A stretch of DNA of 64,000 bases, from contig NZ_LIVZ01000002.1 in the NCBI RefSeq assembly GCF_001905845.1, positions 248,001-312,000 on the forward strand, in the 5' to 3' direction. The position numbers were made by a program, and so were the translations under genes. The first letter of the stretch is position 1. Every line of letters starts with the position of its first letter. This document shows positions 26,250 through 35,191 of the stretch, piece after piece. The DNA is from Streptomyces sp. TSRI0107. GTDB taxonomy: Bacteria; Actinomycetota; Actinomycetes; Streptomycetales; Streptomycetaceae. The notes under the pieces are model-generated. The model worked only from the letters and a program-made list of their open reading frames with translations, was not told the DNA's origin and did no database searches.

Positions 26250-28205
26250 TCAGTCCCGGGCGGGCTCGACCTCTGCGGCGGCGCGGTCGGTGGGGGTCCC
26301 CCCGCTCGAGCGGAGCCGAGAGTGGGGGAGGCCGTCCAGCTTGGAGACCAGTCCGGTGACCTGGCGGGCGATGTCCGGGGCGGTCAGACCGATCTCCGTC
26401 AGCACCTCGGCGCGGGAGGCGTGGTCGAGGAAGCGCGGCGGGATGCCGAAGTCGCGCAGCGGGACGTCGACGCCCGCGTCCCGCAGGGTCTGGGCGATGG
26501 CGGAGCCGACACCGCCGACGCGGGAGTTGTCCTCGACGGTGACGACCACGCGGTGCCGCTCGGCGAGCGGGGCCAGCGTCTCGTCCACCGGCTTGACCCA
26601 GCGCGGGTCGACGACGGTGGTGGAGATGCCCTGCTGGTCGAGGAGGGCGGCGATCTCCAGGCACATCGGCGCCAGGGCGCCGACGGAGACCAGCAGCACG
26701 TCCGGGCGGTCGGTGCCGGGCTCGCGCAGCACGTCCATGCCGCCCACGCGCCCGACGGCGGGTACGGCGGGGCCGACGGCGCCCTTGGAGAAGCGGACCA
26801 CGGTGGGCGCGTCCTCGACCTCGACGGCCTCGCGCAGCTGGGCGCGGACCTGGTCGGCGTCGCGCGGGGCGGCGAGCCGCAGGCCGGGCACGACCTGGAG
26901 GATCGACATGTCCCACATGCCGTTGTGGGAGGCTCCGTCGGTGCCGGTGACGCCGGCCCGGTCCAGCACGAACGTCACCCCGCACTTGTGCAGGGCCACG
27001 TCCATCAGCACCTGGTCGAAGGCCCGGTTGAGGAAGGTGGCGTACACCGCGAAGACCGGGTGCAGGCCGCCCGTGGCCAGGCCGGCGGCGGACACGGCGC
27101 CGTGCTGCTCGGCGATGCCGACGTCGTAGACCCGCTCCGGGAACCGCTTGGCGAACCGGTCCAGGCCCACCGGCTGGAGCATGGCCGCGGTGATCGCGAC
27201 GACGTCCTCGCGCTCCTCGCCGAGCTTGACCATCTCGTCGCCGAAGACGGAGGTCCAGTCGGCGCCGGAGGAGGCGATCGGCAGGCCCGTGTCGGGGTGG
27301 ATCTTGCCGACGGCGTGGAAGCGGTCCGCCTCGTCCTGGAGGGCGGGCTGGTAGCCGCGGCCCTTCTCGGTGAGGCAGTGCACGATGACCGGGCCGCCGA
27401 AGCGCTTGGCGCGGGCCAGCGCGGACTCCAGCGCCTCGATGTCGTGGCCGTCGATCGGGCCGACGTACTTCAGGCCCAGGTCCTCGAACATGCCCTGCGG
27501 GGCGATGAAGTCCTTCAGGCCCTTCTTGGCGCCGTGCAGCGTCTCGTACAGCGGCTTGCCGACCACCGGGGTGCGGTCGAGGATCTCCTTGGTCCGGGCC
27601 AGGAAGCGCTCGTAGCCGTCGGTGGTGCGCAGCGTGGCGAGGTGGTTGGCGAGGCCGCCGATGGTCGGCGCGTAGGAGCGCTCGTTGTCGTTGACGACGA
27701 TGACGAGCGGGCGGTCCTTGGCCTCGGCGATGTTGTTCAGCGCCTCCCAGGCCATACCGCCGGTCAGGGCGCCGTCACCGATGACGGCGACCACGTGGCT
27801 GTCGCGTTTCAGCAGCTGGTTCGCCTTGGCGAGGCCGTCGGCCCAGCCGAGCACCGTGGAGGCGTGGCTGTTCTCGATGACGTCGTGCTCGGACTCGGCC
27901 TGCGAGGGGTAGCCGGACAGGCCGCCCTTCATCTTCAGCCGGGAGAAGTCCTGCCGGCCGGTGAGCAGCTTGTGCACGTAGGACTGGTGTCCGGTGTCCC
28001 ACAGCACCTTGTCCTTGGGGGACTCGAAGACCCGGTGCAGGGCGATGGTGAGCTCCACCACGCCGAGGTTCGGGCCGAGGTGGCCGCCGGTCTTGGAGAC
28101 CGCGTCGACGAGGAAGGTCCGGATCTCCTCGGCCAGCTGGTCCAGCTCCTCCAGGCTGAGCCGGTCCAGATCGCGCGGTCCCCTGATGCGGGTCAGCAGC
28201 GGCAC
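26250..28205 (-). CDS. dxs: 1-deoxy-D-xylulose-5-phosphate synthase
   Basis: The 651-aa ThDP enzyme condenses pyruvate with glyceraldehyde 3-phosphate at the entry of the MEP isoprenoid pathway. The landmarks are [18 protein letters not shown], the ThDP/Mg motif [16 protein letters not shown], the activating Glu in [19 protein letters not shown] and the C-terminal transketolase domain ([11 protein letters not shown]). The GTG at 28205 follows AAGGAGGCACGG; longer versions add a non-conserved leader. The last 25 codons include a dispersed Streptomyces repeat that supplies [13 protein letters not shown] to the C-terminus. It stands alone, with no other MEP gene nearby. Confidence 0.95.
   Translation of the reverse strand: MPLLTRIRGPRDLDRLSLEELDQLAEEIRTFLVDAVSKTGGHLGPNLGVVELTIALHRVFESPKDKVLWDTGHQSYVHKLLTGRQDFSRLKMKGGLSGYPSQAESEHDVIENSHASTVLGWADGLAKANQLLKRDSHVVAVIGDGALTGGMAWEALNNIAEAKDRPLVIVVNDNERSYAPTIGGLANHLATLRTTDGYERFLARTKEILDRTPVVGKPLYETLHGAKKGLKDFIAPQGMFEDLGLKYVGPIDGHDIEALESALARAKRFGGPVIVHCLTEKGRGYQPALQDEADRFHAVGKIHPDTGLPIASSGADWTSVFGDEMVKLGEEREDVVAITAAMLQPVGLDRFAKRFPERVYDVGIAEQHGAVSAAGLATGGLHPVFAVYATFLNRAFDQVLMDVALHKCGVTFVLDRAGVTGTDGASHNGMWDMSILQVVPGLRLAAPRDADQVRAQLREAVEVEDAPTVVRFSKGAVGPAVPAVGRVGGMDVLREPGTDRPDVLLVSVGALAPMCLEIAALLDQQGISTTVVDPRWVKPVDETLAPLAERHRVVVTVEDNSRVGGVGSAIAQTLRDAGVDVPLRDFGIPPRFLDHASRAEVLTEIGLTAPDIARQVTGLVSKLDGLPHSRLRSSGGTPTDRAAAEVEPARD
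26290..26330. repeat. Dispersed Streptomyces palindromic repeat inside the dxs 3' end
   Basis: The segment GGGGGTCCCCCCGCTCGAGC...GAGAGTGGGGGAG matches a short repeat that I recall from many Streptomyces genomes. Its C-rich and G-rich ends can pair. Read on the minus strand it encodes [13 protein letters not shown] in frame near the end of Dxs. Confidence 0.6.
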
Positions 28206-28278
28206 CCGTGCCTCCTTGCAGTAGAGCTGTTTCGAGCTGTTGCCGGGCTCGACGAGTCTAATGTTCCGCCCGGCATGG

Positions 28279-28312
28279 CTGTGCCCGGCACCGCCATTGG
28301 TGCCGGGCACAG
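28279..28312 (-). terminator. Terminator of the xyl ABC operon
   Basis: A 14-bp perfect stem, CTGTGCCCGGCACC (28279-28292) with 28299-28312, closes a 6-nt loop, 20 nt downstream of the permease stop at 28333 and upstream of dxs on the same strand. Confidence 0.8.
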
Positions 28313-28332
28313 GCTGGGGGCGGGGCGCGGTG

Positions 28333-29634
28333 CTACGCGCGCCCTGCGGTCTTCTGCGTCTTGCGGGTGATCGAGTCGATGACCACCGTGGTCAGCAGCA
28401 CACCCGCGGTGATCATGTACTTCACCGGCTCGGCGATGGACTCCAGCTGGAGCCCGTACTGGATGGACACGATCACCAGGACGCCCAGGAGGGCGTTCCA
28501 GGTGCGGCCCCGGCCGCCGAAGAGGCTGGTGCCGCCGATCACGGCCGCGGCGATCGCGTTCATCAGCAGGTCACCGGTACCCGCGCTCTGGTTGGCCGAG
28601 GCGATCTTGGAGGCCAGGAAGAGGCCGCCGATCGCCGCGAAGCCGCCGGAGATCGCGAAGACCGAGATCCGCACCGCGGTGACGTTGATGCCGGCACGCC
28701 GGGACGCCTCGACGCTGCCGCCGAGCGCGAAGACCTTGCGGCCGTAGGAGGTGCGCCGCAGCAGGAAGTCCGTCGCGACCAGGAACACCAGGAAGATCAC
28801 CGTGGCCAGCGGCAGGCCCTTGTACTGGTTGTACATGAACGCCGCGGCGAAGGAGATCACCGCGAGCAGCGCGGTGCGCAGGATCGTCTCGTTCAGCGGC
28901 CGGGACGGGACGCCCGCCGCGTCACGCCGCTTGTTGCCCAGGAACGAGGTGACGAAGAAGACCACCGTCACCACGGCCGCCAGACCGTACGCGGCGGCGA
29001 TGTCCGTGAAGAAGTACGTGGTCAGCTGGCCGATGAAGCCGTCGCTGTCCAGGTTGATCGTGCCGTTCTCGCCCAGCGTCTGGAGCATGAAGCCCAGCCA
29101 GAAGAGCAGGCCGGCCAGCGTGACCGCGAAGGCGGGCGCTCCGAGGACGGCGAAGAAGAAGCCGTGCACGGCACCGATGGCGGCGCCGGCGACGATCGCG
29201 AAGAGCACCGCGATCCACTCCGGCCAGCCCTGGTTGACCGCGAGGACGGCCGCGATGGCGCTGGCCGCGCCGCTGACCGAGCCGACGGACAGGTCGATCT
29301 CGCCGAGCAGCAGCACGAAGACGATGCCGACGGAGATCATGCCGGTGCCGACCATCGTGACGGTGATGTCACTGAGGTTCTGCGCGGACAGGAACGCCGA
29401 GTTCAGGCTCTGGAAGACGACGCAGATGACGACCAGGCCGACGATGACCGGGAGGGAGCCCAGTTCACCGGCGCGCATCTTGCGCTTGAACTCGCTCCAG
29501 TAGCCGAGCAGGCCCTCCTCGCGGACGAGGAGGCGGGGGTCGACCGCGGTGACCGCCGCGGCGGCCGCCTCCGGGTTCTCCACCAGGTGCTCGTCCTGCG
29601 CGGCCGCCTTGGTGGAGGTCTTGTCGGTGCTCAC
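28333..29634 (-). CDS. xylH: Xylose-type ABC transporter permease
   Basis: The 433-aa CUT2-family permease has a cytosolic N-terminus of about 60 residues, then some ten membrane helices with the family motifs [35 protein letters not shown] and [21 protein letters not shown]. It forms the membrane channel for a pentose importer with the ATPase and binding protein encoded upstream. The GTG at 29634 overlaps the ATPase stop by GTGA. The xylose assignment rests on synteny with S. coelicolor rok7B7-xylFGH, recalled from memory; the sequence alone shows only a CUT2 sugar system. Confidence 0.85.
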   Translation of the reverse strand: MSTDKTSTKAAAQDEHLVENPEAAAAAVTAVDPRLLVREEGLLGYWSEFKRKMRAGELGSLPVIVGLVVICVVFQSLNSAFLSAQNLSDITVTMVGTGMISVGIVFVLLLGEIDLSVGSVSGAASAIAAVLAVNQGWPEWIAVLFAIVAGAAIGAVHGFFFAVLGAPAFAVTLAGLLFWLGFMLQTLGENGTINLDSDGFIGQLTTYFFTDIAAAYGLAAVVTVVFFVTSFLGNKRRDAAGVPSRPLNETILRTALLAVISFAAAFMYNQYKGLPLATVIFLVFLVATDFLLRRTSYGRKVFALGGSVEASRRAGINVTAVRISVFAISGGFAAIGGLFLASKIASANQSAGTGDLLMNAIAAAVIGGTSLFGGRGRTWNALLGVLVIVSIQYGLQLESIAEPVKYMITAGVLLTTVVIDSITRKTQKTAGRA

Positions 29635-30413
29635 TTGGAAACCTCCCCGGTCGTGCGCGCCGCACGGCGGGTCACGGCGTTGTCGGTGGCGCCGGTGATG
29701 GCGGAGATGATCTCCTCCTGCGAGGTCGTCTTGACCTCGAAGACGCCGTTGTTGCGGCCGAGGCGCAGCACCGCCACCTTGTCGGCGACGGCCTTGACGT
29801 CGGCCATGTTGTGGCTGATCAGGATGACGGCGTGGCCGCGCTCCCGCAGCCGCTCGACCAGGTCGAGCACCTGGGCGGTCTGCTCCACGCCGAGGGCGGC
29901 GGTGGGCTCGTCGAGGATGACCAGCTTGGGCTCGCCCAGCATCGAGCGGGCGATGGCCACGGTCTGGCGCTGACCGCCGGAGAGCGAGGCGATCGGGATA
30001 CGCACGCTGGGGATGCGGATCGACAGGGTCGTCAGCAGCTCGCGGGCACGGCGCTCCATCTCGACCTCGTCGAGCACGCCCCACTTCCTCAGCTCACGGC
30101 CGAGGAACAGGTTGCCGACCACGTCGATGTTGTCGCACAGCGCGAGGTCCTGGTAGACCGTCGCGATGCCCAGGGCCTGGGCGTCGTGCGGCTTGCCGAT
30201 CGTTACGGACTTGCCTTCCCATTCGATGGCGCCCTCATCGATGGGGTGCACGCCGGCGATCGTCTTGACCAGCGTGGACTTTCCGGCGCCGTTGTCGCCG
30301 ACCAGGGCGACCACTTCACCGGCGTGGACCTCAAGCTCTACGTCGGTGAGCGCCTGGACGGCACCGAACCGCTTGGAGACCCCGCGCAACGCCAGCACGG
30401 GCGTAGCGGACAC
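29631..30413 (-). CDS. xylG: Xylose-type ABC transporter ATPase
   Basis: The 260-aa single-cassette ATPase has Walker A GDNGAGKST, the signature LSGGQRQTVAIARSM, Walker B LVILDEPTAALG and the switch His in LISHNMADV. It is the half-size form seen in actinobacterial CUT2 systems; the E. coli-type protein has two fused cassettes. The start is set at GTG 30413 because AAGGAG lies 9 nt before it; an in-frame ATG at 30422 would sit directly against that SD and is unlikely. Confidence 0.88.
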   Translation of the reverse strand: MSATPVLALRGVSKRFGAVQALTDVELEVHAGEVVALVGDNGAGKSTLVKTIAGVHPIDEGAIEWEGKSVTIGKPHDAQALGIATVYQDLALCDNIDVVGNLFLGRELRKWGVLDEVEMERRARELLTTLSIRIPSVRIPIASLSGGQRQTVAIARSMLGEPKLVILDEPTAALGVEQTAQVLDLVERLRERGHAVILISHNMADVKAVADKVAVLRLGRNNGVFEVKTTSQEEIISAITGATDNAVTRRAARTTGEVSK

Positions 30414-30512
30414 GTGAACCATCTCCTTCGCCGCCTGACCCGGCGGGAGGTTGTGCAGAAGTTTGGGGGGTTGCCGGGACCGTTGCCCGGGCCCGGAGTG
30501 TTCCGACCGGCG

Positions 30513-30533
30513 CCCCGCAACGAGCTTGCGGGG
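30513..30533 (-). other. Stem-loop in the xylF-xylG gap
   Basis: CCCCGCAA (30513-30520) pairs with TTGCGGGG (30526-30533). Together with the stem nearer xylF it lies in the 226-nt gap between the binding-protein and ATPase genes and may reduce read-through or protect the xylF message. Confidence 0.5.
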
Positions 30534-30580
30534 CTTTGTTGACGCGGGGCGCCGGCGGAGCCTGTACGGCGGCCGTCCCG

Positions 30581-30609
30581 CACGGGAGCGGCGGGGGCCT
30601 GCTCCCGTG
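30581..30609 (-). terminator. Attenuator-type stem-loop after xylF
   Basis: CACGGGAGC (30581-30589) pairs with GCTCCCGTG (30601-30609), 31 nt beyond the xylF stop. Such hairpins between binding protein and ATPase genes commonly raise the relative level of the binding protein. Confidence 0.6.
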
Positions 30610-30639
30610 TCCCTCAGGGGAAGGGGACTCGTGGACCGC

Positions 30640-31752
30640 TTACTTGATGCCGAGCTTGTCGCAGGCCGACTTGTACTTGGCCGTGCAGATCTCGTCGGCG
30701 GTGTAGACGCCGTCCTTGATGACGGTGTCGTTGATGTTCTCCTGGGTCAGCGAGGTGACGTCGACCAGGACGGACGGGACGTCCTTGGCGCTGTCGCTGG
30801 AGACCTTGTCCTTGGCGATGGCGCCCAGGTCCTCGCCCTTGGCCAGCGCGACGGCCATCTGCGCGGCGGCCTCGGCCTCGGGGGCGTACGGCTTGTAGAC
30901 GCTCATGAACTGCTCGCCGGCGACGATGCGCTGGACGGCGGCGAGTTCGGCGTCCTGGCCGGTGACCGGGACGTCGATGCCGGCGGCCTTCAGGGCGGTG
31001 ATGATGCCGCCGGCCATGCCGTCGTTGGCGGAGTAGACACCGACGATCTTCTTCTTGCCGAGAGCCGAGATCGCCGCCTCCATGTTGGCGTTGGCGTTCT
31101 CCGGCTTCCACTCCTTGGTGTCGTACTCCTTGCCGACCTTCACCTTGCCGTCGAGGGCGGAGTGCGCGCCCTCCTTGAACTGGGCGGCGTTCGGGTCGGT
31201 GACGGAGCCGTTCATCATGACGATCTGGCCGTCCTTGGCCTTGTCGCCGAGCTCCTCCAGCAGGGCCTCGCCCTGGGTCTTGCCGACCGCCACGTTGTCG
31301 AACGACGTGTAGGCGCTGATCGGGCCCTCGGCGAGGCGGTCGTAGGCGACGACCTTGATGCCGTTGTCCACGGCCTTCTGGACGGAGTTCTTGATCGCCT
31401 TGGCGTCCACGGCGTCCAGGATCAGCACGTCCACCTTGTTGGTGATCATCGTGTCGACCTGCTGGGCCTGGAGGTTGGCGTCCTGCTTGGCGTTGTTGTA
31501 CTCGACAGTCGCCTTGTTGTTCGTCAGCTCCTTGATCTTCTCTTCGATCAGAGGCCGGTCGAACTTCTCGTACCGCGCGGTCTGGTTCTCCGGAAGGAGG
31601 AGACCGATCTTGATGTCGTCGCCCTTGGCGGCGCCGGAGCCCTTGGACTCCTTGTCCCCACCGGCTTCCTCAGCGCTGCCACAGGCGGCGAGAGAGACGG
31701 CCATCGCACCCGCGGCGATGGCGACGGCGGCACGACGCATACGCGTGTTCAC
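30640..31752 (-). CDS. xylF: Xylose-type ABC transporter substrate-binding lipoprotein
   Basis: The 370-aa protein starts with a lipoprotein signal (lipobox LAAC, Cys24), a Gly/Ser/Lys-rich linker, then a two-lobed CUT2 sugar-binding fold: IKIGLLLPENQTARYE, VDVLILDAVDAKAI, VVAYDRLAEGP and GIDVPVTGQDAELAAVQRI, all as in D-xylose-binding proteins. It is held on the outer face of the membrane and delivers sugar to XylH. The GTG at 31752 has GGGAGGT 8 nt upstream. It is first in the operon. The 121-nt region before it, up to the rok7B7 stop, holds its promoter. Confidence 0.88.
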   Translation of the reverse strand: MNTRMRRAAVAIAAGAMAVSLAACGSAEEAGGDKESKGSGAAKGDDIKIGLLLPENQTARYEKFDRPLIEEKIKELTNNKATVEYNNAKQDANLQAQQVDTMITNKVDVLILDAVDAKAIKNSVQKAVDNGIKVVAYDRLAEGPISAYTSFDNVAVGKTQGEALLEELGDKAKDGQIVMMNGSVTDPNAAQFKEGAHSALDGKVKVGKEYDTKEWKPENANANMEAAISALGKKKIVGVYSANDGMAGGIITALKAAGIDVPVTGQDAELAAVQRIVAGEQFMSVYKPYAPEAEAAAQMAVALAKGEDLGAIAKDKVSSDSAKDVPSVLVDVTSLTQENINDTVIKDGVYTADEICTAKYKSACDKLGIK

Positions 31753-31873
31753 TTCTGAAACCTCCCTGACGAGGCCGCGTCGTTGCGGCCGAGGTGGCTG
31801 GAAGTCAACTCGGCCACACGTGCGACGTCAAGAAGTAAATCCTTAACGGGTTGGCAACGGTGCCATCCGTTCT

Positions 31874-33136
31874 CTAAGTGAAGGCAGGTGTCGCAGCCGG
31901 CAGGGCGCCGGACACGCTTCCGTCCAAAAGGGTCGAGTCACCCATCTCGCTGAGCGCGAGGGCGAGCGCCCCGAGCACCTCCGCACGGCCCCCAAGTGCC
32001 CCGGGAAGAACGGAGAGTTGGCGCGCCGCACTGGGAATGGCATAGCGGCCGACGGACTCCCTGATCGGCCCGAGCACCAGCTCTCCGGCCTCGGCGAGAT
32101 CACCGCCCAGGACCACCCGGCTCGGGTTCAGAAGGTTGCAGAGGTTGGCGACTCCACTGCCGATGTGACGGCCGACGTCGGCGATCACCCGACGGCAGCC
32201 CGGATCTCCGTCCCGTGCCAGGCGGACGACGCCCTCCATGGTCAGATCCGTGCCGTGACTGGACTGGAGCAGCGGCAGCACATACCGCGCGGCCGCGAAG
32301 GTCTCCAGGCAGCCCCGGTTTCCGCAGCGGCAGACGGGGCCGGATTCATCAAGTGTAATATGTCCGATTTCACCCGCTGTGCCGCCCGGACCGCGGTAGA
32401 TCTTCCCGTCGATCACCAGGCCCGCGCCGACACCGCTGGACACCTTGATGTACGCCAGGTCCCGCACGCCCTTCCCGCTGCCCCACACCAGTTCGCCGAG
32501 GGCGCCCAGGTTGGCGTCGTTGTCCACGTGCACGGGCACGCCGAGCCGGCCCCGCAGCTCCTCGGCCGGCTTGGCGCCGGTCCAGCCCGGCAGGATCGCC
32601 GTCGAGCCCAGCGTGCCGGACTCCACGTCGATCGGGCCGGGCACGCCGAGACCCACCCCGGCGATCTTCGTGCGGTCCACGCCGGTCGCCGCGATCAGCC
32701 GGTTGACCAGCTCTTCCGCCCGGTCGAAGCCCTGCGCGGCGGAGGCGTCCACGTCCAGCGGCTCGGACTCCTCGGCCAGCACCTGATGGGCCAGGTTGCC
32801 CACCGCCACCCGTAGGTGGGTGTGCCCGAAGTCCACGCCGATCACGATGCCGGCGTCCCCGCTCAGGCTGACGCTGCGGGCCCGCCGGCCGCCCGCCGAG
32901 GTGGGTGTGACCTCGACGGTCCCGCCGTCCTTCAGTTCCCGGACGATGTTGGAGACGGTCGCCGCGGACAGACCCGTCGTCCTCGCGATCTCCGCCTGGG
33001 TGAGGGATCCCGCCAGCCGCACGGCTCGTACGACCCGCTCCAGGTTGGCTCGGTGCAGCGACGACTGCGACCCCGGAGTCTCCACGACGACCTCCTGCGC
33101 GCGGGACCGCATCGATGAGGCCCCGTCTATGTCCAA
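31874..33136 (-). CDS. rok7B7: ROK-family regulator, Rok7B7 type
   Basis: The 420-aa protein has an N-terminal MarR-like winged helix (LTQAEIARTTGLSAATVSNIVRELK) and a ROK sugar-kinase-like domain (about 95-410; IGVDFGHTHLRVAVG, GVGLGVPGPIDV, GEIGHITL, zinc-binding CRCGNRGCLETFAA). Lying directly upstream of a xylose-type ABC operon, it matches S. coelicolor Rok7B7, reported to influence xylose uptake, carbon repression and antibiotic timing (from memory). The ATG at 33136 is used; an internal ATG at 33112 is an alternative. Confidence 0.85.
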   Translation of the reverse strand: MDIDGASSMRSRAQEVVVETPGSQSSLHRANLERVVRAVRLAGSLTQAEIARTTGLSAATVSNIVRELKDGGTVEVTPTSAGGRRARSVSLSGDAGIVIGVDFGHTHLRVAVGNLAHQVLAEESEPLDVDASAAQGFDRAEELVNRLIAATGVDRTKIAGVGLGVPGPIDVESGTLGSTAILPGWTGAKPAEELRGRLGVPVHVDNDANLGALGELVWGSGKGVRDLAYIKVSSGVGAGLVIDGKIYRGPGGTAGEIGHITLDESGPVCRCGNRGCLETFAAARYVLPLLQSSHGTDLTMEGVVRLARDGDPGCRRVIADVGRHIGSGVANLCNLLNPSRVVLGGDLAEAGELVLGPIRESVGRYAIPSAARQLSVLPGALGGRAEVLGALALALSEMGDSTLLDGSVSGALPAATPAFT

Positions 33137-33212
33137 CTAGTGAACTCTAAGCTGAGCCGTTCGGGGGGCCGCCCGTCAAGAGGTTGAACAGTTTCCGGGA
33201 GCAGGCACACAC

Positions 33213-33251
33213 GTGTGCGCACCGCTCCCACGCCGGGAACGGTGTGCACAC
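33213..33251 (-). terminator. Terminator of the ngcEFG operon
   Basis: GTGTGCGCACCG (33213-33224) pairs with CGGTGTGCACAC (33240-33251), 12 positions with one mismatch and a 15-nt loop, 16 nt beyond the stop of the last permease gene. Confidence 0.7.
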
Positions 33252-33267
33252 GGTCGCGCGCGGAGCG

Positions 33268-34191
33268 CTACTTCAGGGTCGCCGAGGTGAGTCCCGCCTG
33301 TACCTGGCGCTGGAAGGACAGATAGACCACCAGCATCGGGATCATCGCGATGGTGACGCCGGCGAAGAGCACCGGGAGGTCGGAGGCGTAGCCCTGCTGC
33401 TGCTGGAGCTGGATCAGCCCCTGGGTGAGCACATAGCGCTCGGGGTCGTCGCCGCTCTGCGGCTGCATCAGCACGGTCGGCAGGATGAACTGGTTCCACT
33501 GGCCGAGCGTGTTGAAGATCCCCACGCTGATCAGGCCCGGCTTCGCCATCGGCAGCATCACCTGGAAGAACGTCCGGGTGTGCGAGGCCCCGTCCAGGAT
33601 CGCCGCCTCGAACACCGCCGTCGGCAGGGTCCGGAAGAAGGCGTGCATGAAGAAGACGGTGAACGGCATGGAGTAGGCGACGTACACCAGGATCAGGCCC
33701 TGGTAGGTGTTCAGCATGTCCAGCCGTTTGACCATGAAGAACAGCGGGACCAGGGCCAGGAAGACCGGGAACATCGCGCCCGCGACGAAGAAGTAGTAGA
33801 GGAAGCGGTTCCCCCAGAACTGGTAGCGGGCCAGCACGTACGCGGCCATCGAGCCGAACAGCATCGTCAGCGGCACCGAGAACAGGAGCACGACGACGGT
33901 GTTGAGGAAGTAGTCGCCGATGCCCTTCTCCCAGGCGCGCGAGAAGACGTCGAACGTCCAGTTCTCGGGCCACCCGAAGGCGGAGCCGGCGATCTGGGCG
34001 TCGGTCTTGAAGGCGCTGAGCACCAGCCACAGCAGCGGCAGGACGATCATCAGGGCCCACAGGGCGAGGAAGCCGTGCGAGAAGGCGTTCAGGGTGACGC
34101 CCTCGCCGCGCCGCTCGCCGGCGCGGGGCGGGATCTTCTCGACCGTGTGTCCGACCGGGGCCGGCGCCGGCTCCTTCAGGGGTGCGCTCAT
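33268..34191 (-). CDS. ngcG: Sugar ABC transporter permease (NgcG-like)
   Basis: The 307-aa CUT1 inner permease has six membrane helices and the EAA loop PTAVFEAAILDGASHTRTFFQVMLPMAKPG. It is third in an operon with a MalF-type permease (14-nt gap) and a binding protein. By order and by the position beside rok7B7 it corresponds to S. coelicolor SCO6007, part of the NgcEFG importer linked to chitin-derived oligosaccharides; that link is recalled. The ATG at 34191 is preceded by GGGAGA. Confidence 0.82.
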   Translation of the reverse strand: MSAPLKEPAPAPVGHTVEKIPPRAGERRGEGVTLNAFSHGFLALWALMIVLPLLWLVLSAFKTDAQIAGSAFGWPENWTFDVFSRAWEKGIGDYFLNTVVVLLFSVPLTMLFGSMAAYVLARYQFWGNRFLYYFFVAGAMFPVFLALVPLFFMVKRLDMLNTYQGLILVYVAYSMPFTVFFMHAFFRTLPTAVFEAAILDGASHTRTFFQVMLPMAKPGLISVGIFNTLGQWNQFILPTVLMQPQSGDDPERYVLTQGLIQLQQQQGYASDLPVLFAGVTIAMIPMLVVYLSFQRQVQAGLTSATLK

Positions 34192-34205
34192 CTCGTCTCT
34201 CCCGC

Positions 34206-35135
34206 TCAGAACTCGACGCGGTCGCGGCGGGTGGCGCGCAGCATGACCACGGACAGGATCAGGGTGAGGAGCAGCATGACCACGCCCATGGCGCAGGCGT
34301 AGCCGCTCTTGCCGTAGTAGAGGAAGTTCCGCATCATCACGGTCGCCATGACCTCGCTGTGGTGGTCGGGGCCGCCGCCGAACTCACCGGACGTCATGGT
34401 CGAGACGAGGATGAACATGTCCATCGCCGCGATGCCGAGATAGACCCAGGCCGTCTGCACGGAGTCCCACAGCAGCGGCAGGGTGATACGGAAGAAGGAC
34501 TGGGCGCGGCCGGCGCCGTCGATGAGGGCGGCCTCGTAGATGTCCTTCGGGATGGACTGCATGGCGGCGGAGAACAGCACCAGGTAGAAGCCGACGCCGT
34601 GCCAGACGACGACCACGATCAGTGCCCAGAGCACGAAGTCCGGCTCGTTCAGCCACTCCACCGGCCGGTCGGCGTCCACCAGGCCCAGCTTGACCAGGAC
34701 GCCGTTGAGCATGCCGCCGCTGTCGCTGCGGTAGACCGCGCCGAACAGCACGGCGAGGATCGCCAGCGACAGGACCTGCGGGAAGAAGTAGACGACCTTG
34801 TAGAACCTGGACCCGGCGACCCCGGACACCCCGCCGGCCCGGCCGCGGCCGCCCGCGTTCAGCATGAACGCGAAGAACAGGGCGAGCAGAATGGTGATCA
34901 CCGGGATGAACACCAGGAACAGGATGTTGTGCCAGATGGCCCCCAGGAAGATGTCGTCCTGGAACAGCGCCTTGTAGTTGTCCAGCCCGACAAAGCTGAA
35001 GGTCTGCGACTGGCCCTTCCAGTCGGTCAGCGAATAGCCGAACGTCTGGATGTACGGCCAGATGACGAAGATCAGGTAAAGCGCCACGGGAATGAGGAGA
35101 AATCCCGCGACGAACCCGTACTGCCCCTTGCGCAT
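34206..35135 (-). CDS. ngcF: Sugar ABC transporter permease (NgcF-like)
   Basis: The 309-aa MalF-type permease begins with the helix FVAGFLLIPVALYLIFVIWP, contains the periplasmic loop GLDNYKALFQDD and the EAA loop IPKDIYEAALIDGAGRAQSFFRITLPLLWDS. It pairs with the downstream permease to form the membrane channel. No ATPase gene accompanies the operon, as is usual for Streptomyces CUT1 systems that share the MsiK ATPase encoded elsewhere. Confidence 0.83.
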   Translation of the reverse strand: MRKGQYGFVAGFLLIPVALYLIFVIWPYIQTFGYSLTDWKGQSQTFSFVGLDNYKALFQDDIFLGAIWHNILFLVFIPVITILLALFFAFMLNAGGRGRAGGVSGVAGSRFYKVVYFFPQVLSLAILAVLFGAVYRSDSGGMLNGVLVKLGLVDADRPVEWLNEPDFVLWALIVVVVWHGVGFYLVLFSAAMQSIPKDIYEAALIDGAGRAQSFFRITLPLLWDSVQTAWVYLGIAAMDMFILVSTMTSGEFGGGPDHHSEVMATVMMRNFLYYGKSGYACAMGVVMLLLTLILSVVMLRATRRDRVEF

Positions 35136-35191
35136 TGGCGTTTCCTGCCCCTGGTGTTCCCCGACGGTGTGACCGTGCGTCCCGCGCGGGA

